Assembly: GCA_014529385.2 (NCBI GenBank)
Contig: CM043947.1
Coordinates: forward strand, 101,297,811-101,357,810
DNA from: Adiantum capillus-veneris
Lineage: Eukaryota; Streptophyta; Polypodiopsida; Polypodiales; Pteridaceae
Reading direction: 5' to 3'
Length of the DNA: 60,000 nucleotides
This document shows, in pieces, positions 1-10,350 of this stretch (the first letter of the stretch is position 1; every line of letters begins with the position of its first letter). The notes under the pieces were generated by a model, which worked only from the letters and a program-made list of their open reading frames with translations, did no database searches and had not been told where the DNA came from. The position numbers were made by a program, and so were the translations under genes.

Positions 1-31
1 ACACTTGCGACCTATCTGACCCGCCCTCCCA

Positions 32-1345
32 TCAATGTAAAGCTAGATCCTCTTCTAGCAGATCCTGTACGTGCTCAACAGCAAATTGCACAGCCGCCTT
101 GATTAGCATTCCCTTTAACCACCATTGACAAACCTCCTTACAAAGCTTGGACATTTCTTTGGAGTCCGCATCACCTGTCATAGAAGGCATCAACTGCAGA
201 GGAAGAAGCTCTGACCTGGAATCCGCTTTGCCTTTCTCACCTGCCTTGAACTCAATTCCAGCATCGTCGAGCTCCTCCTCGTCAATTGGCCCTTCAAGGT
301 CAATAAGCACCACCTGCTTGTCCGTTTGAACCAACTGCTCTTGCACTGTTGCATCATCAAGCTCTGCCAAGGAAGAGAGAAACTTGTTCTCTACCGCATC
401 CTCTTTGTCCTCTTCCATAGGTACCAATGCTCTAACCCTTTTAGCACAACTTTGCACCTGCTGCACCACTATGGCATATTCCACCGCTATCTTCATCAAC
501 ATAGCCATTATCATGGCACTGCACACCACATTTACCTGCACATCATCACCTGTAGGCCTAGACTGCTCCACTTGGTCCTCACTAGACACTTCGGCTTATA
601 ATTCATGCTACTCCATGCACATATTCACTGCCTCTCCACTCACATGTAGGAGGTCGAACTCATCATACCTGGATTGGGATGACTCGGTCTCCCAACTCGT
701 GTCTGCGTCCATAGAGCTACTGTCACCTGACATAGTTTCCTCTTCGATTTCAAGCTCAGGAATATCCTCTAGCTTCACTGCTTCAATCTCGTCTGCAAAC
801 CGCACTCCTTGCTCTTTACCGCACTTTAATGGAGCTTCAACAACTTCACTCGAACTTGGTAGCACTTCCTTTGTCTATTCTGGAACCACCTGCACTTCCC
901 CCACAATTGGAACCGCTCTAGCCGACATCTTCGACATAGGAACCATTCTGTCTCTTTGTAACCAAAGAACCCTTGGTTCTTCTCGCACCTGCACTTCTCT
1001 TTGCACCACCTTTGGCTCGGCTACCACCACCTCACACTGCTTTGGCATCACTGCACCTTGCAAACACCGCCTAGCCTAGTGCTTCTTCAAAATCTTCTTG
1101 GTTCGCCCTCTCGCTAGAGCTACCGCTTCCTCATATGACATTGGACCGTCTATTTCCACCTTATCTCGCACTTCCTCATGCAGGCAATCCATAAACTTAC
1201 ACAAGTTCAAAAACTGGCATTTTCTGTAGCAGTTACCTTGATCAATTTCCCCCAAAGGGCTTCGAACTCCCACTCGAAGGCTTGAAAATATCCCTCCAAG
1301 CTTTGCTTCAAACTTTCTAGTTTCCTCTTTACTTCATCTAGCTGC
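32..1345 (-). pseudogene. Element K: decayed gypsy gag fragment
   Basis: Four open stretches (1273-1076, 1063-875, 865-608, 589-32) lie in one minus-strand frame and are separated by in-frame TAG codons at 1076-1078, 875-877 and 608-610. The first contains CLHEEVRDKVEIDGPMSYEEAVALARG, here cited as the two parts CLHEEVRDKVEIDGP and MSYEEAVALARG, typical of the C-terminal part of plant retrotransposon gag. Upstream (1345-1220) a helical segment with EGYFQAFEWEFEAL reads in another frame, so a frameshift lies near 1215. The rest is acidic, low-complexity linker. No protease or polymerase follows inside the window. The call as gag is by motif only; lineage is not assigned. Confidence 0.6.
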
Positions 1346-1354
1346 GGTGCTCAG

Positions 1355-2590
1355 TGTGCTTTCCATGTTGGTCCAGACGACTCGTCAAACGGAGCTATAT
1401 GGGGAGAGATATGCCAGTTTGAAGGTGAAAGAGGTTGCAGATTCCTGACAAGATGGACATGTGCGGTTAGGCCAGGGAAGTGGATGTGAAGTGATAGAGC
1501 TGGAATACTCAATTTATGGAGCTTGTTGGACTTTTCAGATCGATGATCGGAGCTACGGTGAGCAAGATATCAGCTGTCAAAGTTTGGACGGGGGCCGGAT
1601 CTGGGGCGGTTTGGCCGCACTGGAAAGTATGCCTGTGGTAATTTTTTGGGCATCGCCAGGGTTTACAGAGTTGGTATGCAACATGTGGGACATGCGGGAA
1701 GAGACGGCGTGCCATTCCGAGGTCGGAGCGCAGAGAAATGGCCAGTCGAAGTTGGCGGTGGACAATGGAGGTGCAGCTACAAATGATTTTTTTTCGTTTT
1801 GGAGTTCATGGTTCAAGGACGCAGTGTGGTCGAAATTCCAAGCCGGGGTGAGGGATGGAAGCCTGGAATACAAACTTTTGGTGGGATTTGACGACTAGAG
1901 CAGTGGATTTTTGAGCAGAGAATGGCGAGGGTGAGTGGAGAGGATAAAAATCAAGTTTTCATTGTGTTCAAGTAAATTTTCCAAGTCCATTGGGTGGAGC
2001 TGATGAGTAGATGCCACGTGGCGCCCCCATTACCCCACATGCGCTGCAGCCATCAATGCGGACACGCTATATAGGGTAAGGCGTATGGCCCACATGGTGT
2101 ACGAGGAGAGAGTGGAGCTCTTGGAGCTCATGGACTATGGAGGAAGGCACCTTAGGCGCTGCGCAGGCGCGTGGGTGGCAGATATCGACAGTTTTGGAGG
2201 TGAGGAGCGGCGGCGCCCATGGCGGAGGAGTAGTGGCGATGATGTGGCGCCCGGCATGAGGCGGTTCCCACTGCCTGTGGGGCTCCGAATTTTGGAAGGA
2301 GAGGAAGGGAGCAATAGCGACATCGCTATTGCCTCCCCCCCTCAGTTAGGAGGAAAGTCCCACGGCGTGGCAAGGCCGTAGAGGGCAGTGAATAGGAGGA
2401 AAGCCCGACCGGGTAGAGATGAGAGAAAAGCCAAGTGGGCCCAAACCAAGGGATGTCCGGGCAAGTCAAAGGTCGGTGGAACCAAAGAAGGCAAAGGAGG
2501 ATTCAGATAGAGCAAATTCAAGCATGTGGAGCAGTTTAAGGTTGAGACCATAGGGGTAAAAATGAAGGGATAAAAAATAAAAAATGAAGA
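1355..2590 (+). repeat. LTR fragment, same family as the solo LTR at 56236-58059
   Basis: From about 1360 the sequence aligns with the reverse complement of the 57250-57830 part of the solo LTR: both carry a block around CTCGTCAAACGGAGC, then GATAT and GTTTGAAG motifs about 160 bp apart, then TTGGGC(A/C)TCGCC. An open frame at 1461-1898 (145 codons) resembles a frame in the other copy, but the similarity is explained by the shared repeat, not by a gene. A TATA-like ctatataggg stands at about 2070. An inverted repeat CAATAGCGACATCGCTATTG lies near 2313-2333. The start is truncated against K and the 3' limit is uncertain. Confidence 0.5.
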
Positions 2591-2591
2591 G

Positions 2592-2611
2592 CCTAGCACT
2601 AGAATGGTAAC
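2592..2611 (+). repeat. Left 20-bp inverted repeat
   Basis: Perfect inverted partner of 6623-6642. It is followed directly by ATGACACTTTTGTGTC, which folds as a 5-bp stem with a T4 loop. Confidence 0.7.
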
Positions 2612-3138
2612 ATGACACTTTTGTGTCTTGTTAAGTGACCGTTTTGCTTGAATTATTTGAAGAGTATGAAAATGAATTTCTAGGTGCTATATATCCACAA
2701 AGTTGCCTTATGAGCTGAAAAAAACTTAGCATTTTTTTTTTAATATCGATCTCACCATTAACCTTACTCTTGCACAACATTTTTGAACCTAAACTGTGTG
2801 AAAAAACAGGTCCTGTTTTTGGTTTTTTTTTTCAATTTTTGGCAACTATACCACTCTAAACTTCATGTTTGTGAGGTTTAGATGGCTAGAGGTTAGGCCT
2901 TCATAGTTCTCAACATGTTTTGATGCTTGTAGGGAGAGCTAAGTGTAAATATTGAAAGTTATGACCAATTTACAAGAATTGCATAATCCTTTTTTTTGGC
3001 CAAAATTAGCACTTTTATGATTTTTTTGGTGGCTTTCTTGATATCCAAATTCAATTTTGATTGTGTAAGTGTAATGTATAACATAAAGCTAATCTTCCTT
3101 GAGTTTTGGGGGACCTAATATGCTATATAGCATAGTAT

Positions 3139-3143
3139 ATGAT
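3139..3143 (+). repeat. Target-site duplication ATGAT, left copy
   Basis: ATGAT precedes the 5' LTR and is repeated exactly at 5856-5860, after the 3' LTR. Five bases is the usual copia duplication. Confidence 0.9.
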
Positions 3144-3362
3144 TGTTGGGATTAAAGCCCAAGTGGCCTCTTATGCGGATATGGCCGGCCGCCCGCCTAA
3201 CTCACTTACCTCTAACTCTTTGTATATACTAACATATTCTTTGTGAATACTAAGGATTTGGGAGATAACCCTTCTAACATCTCTCTGCGTACTGTACTGT
3301 GTAAGCTCACTGTGTGTGTGTGTGAGAGAGAGAGTCGACCCACGCTCCGCTCCGCGACTTCA
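3144..3362 (+). repeat. Copia 5' LTR
   Basis: 219 bp, starting TGTTGGGATTAAAGCCC and ending CCGCGACTTCA, nearly identical to 5637-5855. It contains a (TG)7(AG)5 tract where the 3' LTR has (TG)5(AG)7. Confidence 0.93.
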
Positions 3363-3364
3363 AT

Positions 3365-3376
3365 TGGTATCAGAGC
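3365..3376 (+). other. Primer-binding site, initiator tRNA-Met
   Basis: TGGTATCAGAGC begins two bases after the LTR and is the standard copia site complementary to the 3' end of initiator tRNA-Met. The next bases already belong to the integrase reading frame, so the deletion breakpoint lies at or just after this site. Confidence 0.88.
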
Positions 3377-5552
3377 ATATAATCCTTCACAGAATGGGGT
3401 TGCAGAACGTATGAATAGGACCATACAAGAGAAGGTCAGAAGCATGTTGTCAAATGCTGAGTTGCCTGATGGATTTTGGGCGGAAGCAGTGGCTACAGCA
3501 GTCCATTTGATCAACAGGTCTCCTAGTAGGGTTCTGGATAAGAGTGCAGTGGCCGAGATGCTATGGACAGGCAAGGCACCTTCGTATAAGCATCTCAGAG
3601 TCTTTGGTTGTGAAGCTTATAGCCATATTCCTAAGGAGTTCAGAAATAAGTTAGAACCAAAGAGCAAGAAGTGTATATTTCTTGGCTACGGAGAATCGGG
3701 CGAGATGGGTTACCGGCTTTGGGATCCTGAGTCCAGAAAGCTTATTCGTAGCAATGATGTGCATTTCAATGAAGCCAAGTTTCACGCTAAGCCAGAGAAG
3801 ACAGAGGAGATCAGAAGAGTTGTCTTCAGGGAAGATGGACCTAGTGCTAGCACATCAAGACAGCATGGTCAGGCTCAGGAACAGCCTATAGTGGCTAGAG
3901 AGGCAGAATCAGTTGTGGTGAGACGTTCTGAGCGTGTCTCCAAACCACCTGATCGTTATGTGCCATCTCTAAATTATGTCATGCTCACAGATTGCGGAGA
4001 ACCATCTTGTTACAAGGAAGCATTACAAGTGGTTGACTCGAAAAAATGGCAGTTGTCCATGCAGTCAGAGATGACAGCTCTGCATAAAAACCAGACATGG
4101 AAGTTGGTTAAATTACCACAGGGCAAAAAGGCTCTACCTTGTAAATGGGTTTACAGGTATAAGATCACCGCTCATGATAGTCAGCCAAAGTACAAAGCAA
4201 GGCTTGTTGCCAAGGGCTTTAAGCAAGAACAAGGCATTGACTTTGATGAAGTCTTCTCTCCAGTGGTCAAGATGACTACATTGAGATGCTTTCTTGCATT
4301 GGTTGCTATATTGGATTTGGTGTTGCACCAAATGGATGTCAAGACAGCGTTCTTGCATGGTGATTTAGATGTGGAAATTTACATGCAGCAGCCAGAAGGG
4401 TTTGTTGAGAAAGGCATGGAACATTTGGTATGCCAGTTGTTAAAGAGTCTTTATGGCTTAAAACAATCACCGAGGGCATGGTACCATAAGTTCCACCAGT
4501 TTATGCTTTCTCAAGGCTACAAACGTAGTGAGTTCGATCACTGTCTATATACAAAGAAGGCTAAGGATGGCAGTTGGCTGATCCTTATTTTGTATGTGGA
4601 TGACATGTTGATTGCTGGCAAACACTTGGAAGAAATTTCAGCTTTGAAGTCAAAGATGGCAAAATCGTTTGACATGAAAGACATGGGTGAGGCAAGTCAT
4701 ATACTTGGTATGCGCATTGAGAGAGACAGATCAAAGAAGTTGATTTGGTTATCTCAAACAGAGTATATTGACAAGGTTTTGCAACGTTTCAATATGGAGA
4801 AGGGAAAGGCATTGAGTGTTCCATTGCCACCATATGTGAAACTTAGCAAACAAGATTGTCCTGTGTCTGAGGAAGAAAAGGCTGAAATGGATAAGATTCC
4901 ATATGCGTCTGCAGTGGGTAGTTTGATGTATGCAATGATTGCTACACGTCCGGATATTGCATTTGCAGTGGGAGTGGTTAGCAGATATATGTCAAATCCC
5001 GGCAAGAAACATTGGGAGGCAGTGAAAGGTATCATGAGATACTTAAAACATACAAAGAGTATGCGCATATGCTATGGTAGTCAGGATTTGAGTGTCAGAG
5101 GATACACTGACTCAGATTATGCAGGAGACTTGGATAAGAGGAGATCTACATCAGGCTATGTCTTTACATTGGCTGGAGGTGCCATATCATGGCGATCTCG
5201 ATTACAAGATTGTGTTACGTAGTCTACTACAGAAGCTGAGTATGTTGCAGCAAATGAGGCATGCAAAGAAGCTATTTGGCTTGGTAGATTGGTTGCAGAC
5301 TTGGGAATCAATGCAGATATGCCAGAGTTATATTGTGATAGTCAAAGTGCTATACAATTGGCAAAGAATCCAGTGTTCCATTCGAAGACTAAGCATATTG
5401 ATGTGAAGTATCACTTCATTAGGGAAGTACTTGAAGACAAGCAGATACAACTGCTGAAGATCCACACCAAGGACAATCCTGCTGATCTACTCACAAAGGG
5501 ACTTCCAGGAGAGGGCTTTGTGCATTGTCGTGAGTTATTGGGCATTGGATAG
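3375..5552 (+). pseudogene. Copia pol remnant: integrase C-part, reverse transcriptase, RNase H
   Basis: One frame runs from the primer site to the natural end at 5552, broken only by TAG at 5220-5222. Order: end of the integrase core (NPSQNGVAERMNRTI, with the catalytic Glu of GVAERMN), the GKAPSYKHLRVFGCEAY linker, reverse transcriptase with QMDVKTAFLHGDL and YVDD (codons 4593-4604), then copia RNase H (TDSDYAGD; STTEAEY; CDSQSAIQLAKNP; HIDVKYHFIRE). The stop falls immediately before STTEAEY, where relatives have Leu; one T-to-A change in TTG would explain it. Gag, protease and the integrase zinc finger are absent. The apparent upstream ATG at 3243 lies in the LTR and is not credible. Confidence 0.92.
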
Positions 5553-5625
5553 ATGGCAGCCATGTAAATCTTTGTACATTTATGTTCATAGATTTACAGT
5601 TACTTAAAGTGCCACATTGGACTTT

Positions 5626-5636
5626 AAGTGGGAGGT
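5626..5636 (+). other. Copia polypurine tract
   Basis: AAGTGGGAGGT directly precedes the 3' LTR, matching the copia plus-strand primer type. Confidence 0.8.
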
Positions 5637-5855
5637 TGTTGGGATTAAAGCCCAAGTGGCCTCTTATGCGGATATGGCCGCCCGCCCGCCTAACTCACTT
5701 ACCTCTAACTCTTTGTATATACTAACATATTCTTTGTGAATACTAAGGATTTGGGAGATAACCCTTCTAACATCTCTCTGCGTACTGTACTGTGTAAGCT
5801 CACTGTGTGTGTGAGAGAGAGAGAGAGTCGACCCACGCTCCGCTCCGCGACTTCA
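5637..5855 (+). repeat. Copia 3' LTR
   Basis: 219 bp, TGTTGGG to CGACTTCA, followed by the TSD ATGAT at 5856-5860. Confidence 0.93.
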
Positions 5856-6622
5856 ATGATGATGGTTGAGTTTTTTGATTGCTGAAGAATACGATACATT
5901 TTAGAGTAGCAAGTATAACTTTCTCAATATTGCTAGTTTCTTAGGCCAATTGTGTGTATTTTGTAGGTAGTGACCATATCTAATCATAGACTATAAACTT
6001 GGCTAGATATTGAGTAGTTTCTATGGGTTTCTAGAGGTCATAATGCTAAACCCAGTTTTTTCATGTTTGCTGTATTTTTTGCACTTTATCATTGCCCCCA
6101 AGGTTCCAATTATAAGAGATAAATTATCCTTTTGACATGCTCCATGGCTCCTTTTGAATCCAGAGGCCCAAAGGGAACTAATAAAGCATGTATATAGTAT
6201 CTGTATTGAGCGTGACTATAGAAACTTTGATGATAGGTTCGCAGAATGGCAAAAATGCAACTTTTTGTACTTATTTTTTTTGTCCAAAAAAAAATTAGTG
6301 AGATAAAAGCAACCATATATTTTGGTCACCAACCCATTGAAGTTAACGGGGCATTTTATCTCATGTCCTACAAAAATCTCCACTCTTATTTATATGCATT
6401 CAACCGTAAGAAATTGCAGTTTTGGGCAAAATGCACTGGTCCATCAACTTTGGAGGCTTGTAGTGACCAAGGGATGAGAAAAATTACAAGTTTCTCATTT
6501 TTTCCATATGTAGTAGTTATTGAACTATAAGATCCTGAAAGGATTTTTCAAAATGAGTGGATCTACTATGGTTTTGGAATTTTTTCCCAAAACCCTGAAA
6601 GGACACTTTTATGTCATGTTAG

Positions 6623-6642
6623 GTTACCATTCTAGTGCTAGG
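6623..6642 (-). repeat. Right 20-bp inverted repeat
   Basis: Exact inverted copy of 2592-2611, preceded by GACACTTTTATGTCATGTTAG, a near match to the hairpin beside the left copy. Confidence 0.7.
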
Positions 6643-7394
6643 GGGCAATAGCAAAATTGCTAATGCCCCCCCCCCCCCCCCCCCCCCCAAAGAGAAAAAG
6701 AGAGAAAGAGAGCAAAAGAAAAAAGGCAGTGCCCCCCTTCCCAAGAGATACCAAAAATGGGTGCCATATGGACCAATTAGATAGCAATTCCCCAAATTGA
6801 ACCCCCCACCCTATAAAATTCAAAAATTGATTAAATTAGGGGCTTTTTCCTTGGCCTTTTAAGGAGCCCATTTGAAGCCTGCAAAGTGGAGCTTTTGGAC
6901 AGAGGAGTGTGACTGTCAAAGCCCTTTGCATTTTATTTGTGTAAATGGCCATGGTGATGGCAGTGTGAGTTTGTACAAGTGTTTGGTGAAGTGCAATCGA
7001 GCGTTTGTTGCCTCTCTAGCTATGGTTTCCCCTTCCCCCCTTCTCTTTCTCATGCTTTCATGTCTCTCCTCGGTGCCGGCTGTGTGGAATTGTGTGCCCC
7101 CCTGGACCAATGGTGTTGTGTGAGAGAGTGAGATTGAGTGGTTGTGTGCGTGTGTAAGGGTGGAGACACACCGTGGCAACAGGTGTGCATCGTGTGGTGG
7201 TTTTGTGGAGTGTGTGAGCAGTGTCAATTGAGCAGGCGGTGGAATGCTAGTGTGAGTTGTGTGTTTGAAGGTGTTTTCCTAGAGGATAGGGGTGCTGTGA
7301 ATGCTCTGAGCTATAGAGAGGCCCTTGTGTTTGTGCCGGGCTTGTTCCCCCATTCCTCCTCTCCAACGTCTCTATAAGTGTGATCTTTTAAATT
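6643..7394. other. Unassigned non-coding stretch with poly(C) and a TATA-like site
   Basis: GCAATAGCAAAATTGCTAATG at its start resembles the hairpin near 2313. A run of 23 C follows (6666-6688), then purine-rich sequence, CTATAAAA at 6811-6818 and GT-rich sequence. Short frames here lack recognisable protein character. It may be a further LTR piece of the 1355-2590 type, but I cannot prove that. Confidence 0.3.
6666..6688 (+). repeat. Poly(C) tract, 23 bp
   Basis: Uninterrupted run of C. A shorter one of about 15 C occurs at 47870-47884. Confidence 0.9.
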
Positions 7395-8065
7395 AACCCT
7401 TGTTATAGATCCCACTTGTTTCAAGTACACATAGTTGTTTCCCGAATCTTGGATAAGCTGTACCAGTCGCATAAAAGGTCTTCCCAATATGATTTTGTAA
7501 TTGAGTTTCTTCCCAAAGTCTACTATGGAAAAAGTGTGTTGATATTCAATTCCTCAGGAATTAACTATCACTTTTTCTAGCACTCCTAAGGGTCTTTCAA
7601 TATGTCCGTTAGCCAATTGCAATTTCATTCGAGTTTGCCTAATGGCTGGTTGTCCCTAGGATTCCCATACTGTTTTTGTGGCTATGGATGTGCCTGCCCC
7701 ACTATCTAGTATTGCCATGGTTTCAATGTCGTTATATTTCACTGGAAGGGTGGTGTTTCCTTCTTCCCCTTCGGAATATTCTCCAACTTTGTTCATTGGA
7801 ACAGACTGGATCTCTTTGTTATCCATTTCGTATCTTTCCAATTTTTTTACGATGAGCCCCGTTATCCCCACCTTCTCTAGGGTTTTCTATAGATCATTCC
7901 ATAAATATGGTCTAATTTTTAACAATTCTCCCAAAGTAAGAGTGCATTGGATGGGTATAGACATAATTGAATGAATACTGTCTTCTTCCAAGGTCTGTTC
8001 CTCTCTTTTTACTTAAGTGGTCTTACACACTATGGATACATCTTCGCTATCTCCTAAGCAAGAGG
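7395..8065 (-). pseudogene. Element B, downstream half: aspartic protease (retropepsin) region
   Basis: On the minus strand ILDSGAGTSIATKTVWES (near 7656-7730) carries the retropepsin DSGA active-site motif, followed by QPAIRQTRMKLQLANG and a hydrophobic segment ending IILGRPFMR near 7470, the second conserved protease block. The upstream part (IQCTLTLGELLKIRPYLW) matches the equivalent part of T at 38520-38600. The frame is broken by stops near 7655 and 7890. It ends abruptly near 7395 with no polymerase. Its upstream half continues at 17277 once element A is removed. Confidence 0.75.
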
Positions 8066-8070
8066 GTAAT
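8066..8070 (+). repeat. Target-site duplication GTAAT, left copy
   Basis: GTAAT abuts the left LTR of element A and is repeated at 17272-17276. Confidence 0.9.
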
Positions 8071-8573
8071 TGGAATTGGAGCTGATCTCTTTAGATAGCT
8101 AATTCCAGTGTTAGAAGTTTACAGCTACTATTGATATGTTAGTTCAAACACAGACTGGTCAAGGAAATATAAACAGAACTGGAATACATCTACTGGAATG
8201 AGAATCAGATTGAAGTACTGAGAATAATATTCAGATTCAGATTCAGACTCAGAGAGAATGAGTACAAAGTATGTATGACCGGAATATACTGTACTGCTGT
8301 ATTTGGAATTATAGATGAAAGATTACAATGAAGATGATGTAGCTAAAGAACAACTTAAGGCTAAGGATTATGAATCAAAAGCTTAACAGAGGTACAGCCG
8401 ACAAATGACTCAATTCATGCCTGCGACTTATGCCAACCCGATTACAATGTAATGGGTCCTATTTATATGCTTTGGGAATTACTGTGGTAACTGCCGTGGT
8501 AATTACTGACTGATCCATTGTTTGTCTCACAGGAGCAGGTTCCCACCCAGTGAGACTGTCTCAACCATCTACA
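8071..8573 (-). repeat. Element A 3' LTR
   Basis: 503 bp; on the plus strand it starts TGGAATTGGAGC and ends CAACCATCTACA. It matches 16769-17271 along its length. Confidence 0.93.
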
Positions 8574-8590
8574 TCCTTCCCTCCTTTCTT
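8574..8590 (-). other. Element A polypurine tract
   Basis: On the minus strand AAGAAAGGAGGGAAGGA lies directly before the 3' LTR, which fixes the element's orientation. Confidence 0.85.
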
Positions 8591-8778
8591 GAATTTTGGC
8601 AAGATTCCAAAATTTCTAAAAAAAAATCCACCGTCTGATTCTACTGGAAAGATTGCCATACAAAGATTGCGAGAGACAGCTGAAAAGGCCAAGGTGGAGC
8701 TCTCATCATCTACATAGACTGATATCAACCTTCCATTTGAGAATAAGGAAAAATCCTTGACCGAATTCTGAGATGGAA

Positions 8779-10050
8779 CTACCGAGTATCCTTCCACTGA
8801 ACCCGCTTCCGTTTACCCTTTGGCCTGGATGGCGTCTGAGAAGTCCCAGTGCCATCATTCTCCTTCTGAATGAGTCTGTAAATGGTCTCCTGCTCAAGCT
8901 GATCCCACCTTTCTATGGTCAGCTCCATTTCATAAGGTATGAGAGGATGATAGTTTTTGGTGTCGGGATCATAGAGCGTGCGTCTGCCTTTGGTGATCCG
9001 AGTTCTGGCCAGTTTGTGACAATGCGAGGCTGTATGAATCCATCCTTCTAGGAGAGGCTGATTGTTTTTTATCCAAGCTTCAAAAAGAATCTCAGCCATC
9101 TCTCTATACTGTGGTCCTAGGCCTGGTTTAGCCATAATGTCCTTTTCAGGTAGTTTAGAGGACTCAACAGTGAGTTGCAGCAGTTGGTTGGTGATCTTAG
9201 TGAGGCCTCTGATCTGAATTTTCCACTCATACACAGTTTGATCCTCTGCACCTCCTCTTTCAGATCCTGGAGATCATTCAGTTGGAGAGCGTCGTTGAAC
9301 AGTGTTTGCCAAGTTTTCCATTCCACAATCGATCGCTCATACCAATCCTGGAGTTCATCAGTAATCTTGAAATATGTGAGCCAATCGACTGGTTCTAGAT
9401 GTTGAGGGTAAAGTGCTAGAAAAAATCTTGGCAACTCTGCCTCTCTTGCTGGTAAAGCATACAAGAGAACTACGGAATCAGAGACAAATTCTAAGAAGTT
9501 AAAGGACAGCCTGGTTCTCTTGCTGCATCATTTTTCTGGTTACTCTAACCAGCTGAAACAGTTGCCGGAGAGCAGTTGCCTGTTCTCCCACTGACATTCT
9601 TGTTTGAGGTCCCTTGCTGGTGGCAGTCTGATCTTCAAGAATGGTCCGTACCCTTTGACTGAGAACTCCCCTAGCAATCTGCATTTGCACTAAAATCCCT
9701 TTCAATTGATTCCTGACATCCTTCATGCATCTATATGTTGGCTTGTTTCCCAGCAGAAGCTATAATTCCATAGCTAGAGAGCGATAATCTGCAGTAGACT
9801 GTCATTGCCAATGTGGATTGGTTACTCTCTCTTCAACAATTAGTATCCATTCAGACACCCTTTCCAACAGTTGTATTGTGTTGGGATGCGCAGGTAATTG
9901 ACAGGCCTCTTGATCATGGAAAGCAACTGATTTCCAATGCTCAGCCATTAACCTGGCTCCGACATAGAGTCGCTGAAAGTGTTCCAGATCAGATATAAGA
10001 TCATCATTCTCCAGATACCGCTTGGTTATAGGAGCTTGTTGATGTCTCAA
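8779..10050 (-). pseudogene. Element A distal extra ORF, broken
   Basis: Open pieces 10050-9802, 9726-9499, 9464-9117 and 9234-8779 follow one another on the minus strand with stops and frame changes (TGA 9802, TAA 9499, TAG 9117, TAG 8779). The protein would be helical and Gln/Leu/Arg-rich (for example ISDLEHFQRLYVGARLMAEH), with a basic tail PSRPKGKRKRVQWKDTR just before the polypurine tract. I recognise no family. Its place as the last ORF before the 3' LTR suggests a structural or nucleic-acid-binding accessory protein; the basic tail is the only direct hint. Confidence 0.5.
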
Positions 10051-10224
10051 TCTCTTGTTTAGCGTGATGAGCTATAATGAATGTTGCTCATCACCTGCTG
10101 GTCCCTCGGCCATAGCTTTGCCTTTCCCTTTGACATCCCTGTTTTGTTGTGACTGGTGTGTCGGTGGATTCCCAGTGTTGCTGGGTTGTGGTCTTCTGGA
10201 TGTTGATTGCGTGACTGCTGCCCT

Positions 10225-10317
10225 TCATGCTGGTCTGGCTGGTCTGCCTGTGCTGATTTCCTCCAGTTGACCCTGTACCACCAGTACCAGGTCTTGGAGG
10301 TGGAGATGGAGGAGAGG

Positions 10318-10350
<33 letters not shown>

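Larger units (their letters stand above)
3144..5855 (+). mobile_element. Ty1/copia LTR retrotransposon, internally deleted
   Basis: A 2712-bp element with 219-bp LTRs, initiator tRNA-Met primer site, polypurine tract and perfect 5-bp TSD. The internal region runs from the primer site almost directly into the middle of the integrase domain; gag, protease and the integrase N-terminus are missing. By hand alignment the LTRs differ at one base plus two positions in a TG/AG microsatellite, so insertion was recent. It could move only with proteins supplied by an intact relative. Confidence 0.93.
2592..6642. mobile_element. AT-rich block bounded by a 20-bp inverted repeat (candidate non-autonomous DNA element) with nested copia
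   Basis: CCTAGCACTAGAATGGTAAC at 2592-2611 is repeated exactly, inverted, at 6623-6642. Next to each copy is a small hairpin: GACACTTTTGTGTC on the left, GACACTTTTATGTC on the right. Without the copia insertion (3144-5855 plus one TSD copy) about 1.33 kb of AT-rich non-coding sequence remains (2612-3138 and 5861-6622). I see no transposase. Flanking bases give no convincing target duplication, so the DNA-transposon reading is tentative; a rearranged inverted repeat is the alternative. Confidence 0.35.

Noticed and set aside
384-1079. 231-codon plus-strand ORF
   Set aside because: Antisense of the K gag frame; Ser/Thr/Cys-rich composition mirrors the acidic minus-strand protein.
1461-1898. 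145-codon plus-strand ORF as a gene
   Set aside because: It lies in an LTR fragment and its parallel in the other copy is explained by shared DNA, not by a protein family.
3243-3374. Start of the long copia ORF at 3243
   Set aside because: This part is LTR and primer site that happens to be open; recognisable protein starts only at AYNPSQNG.
2597-6637. CACTA-type transposon ends
   Set aside because: CACTAG occurs within the inverted repeat, but the repeat extends 5 bp beyond it on both sides and there is no 3-bp direct duplication.
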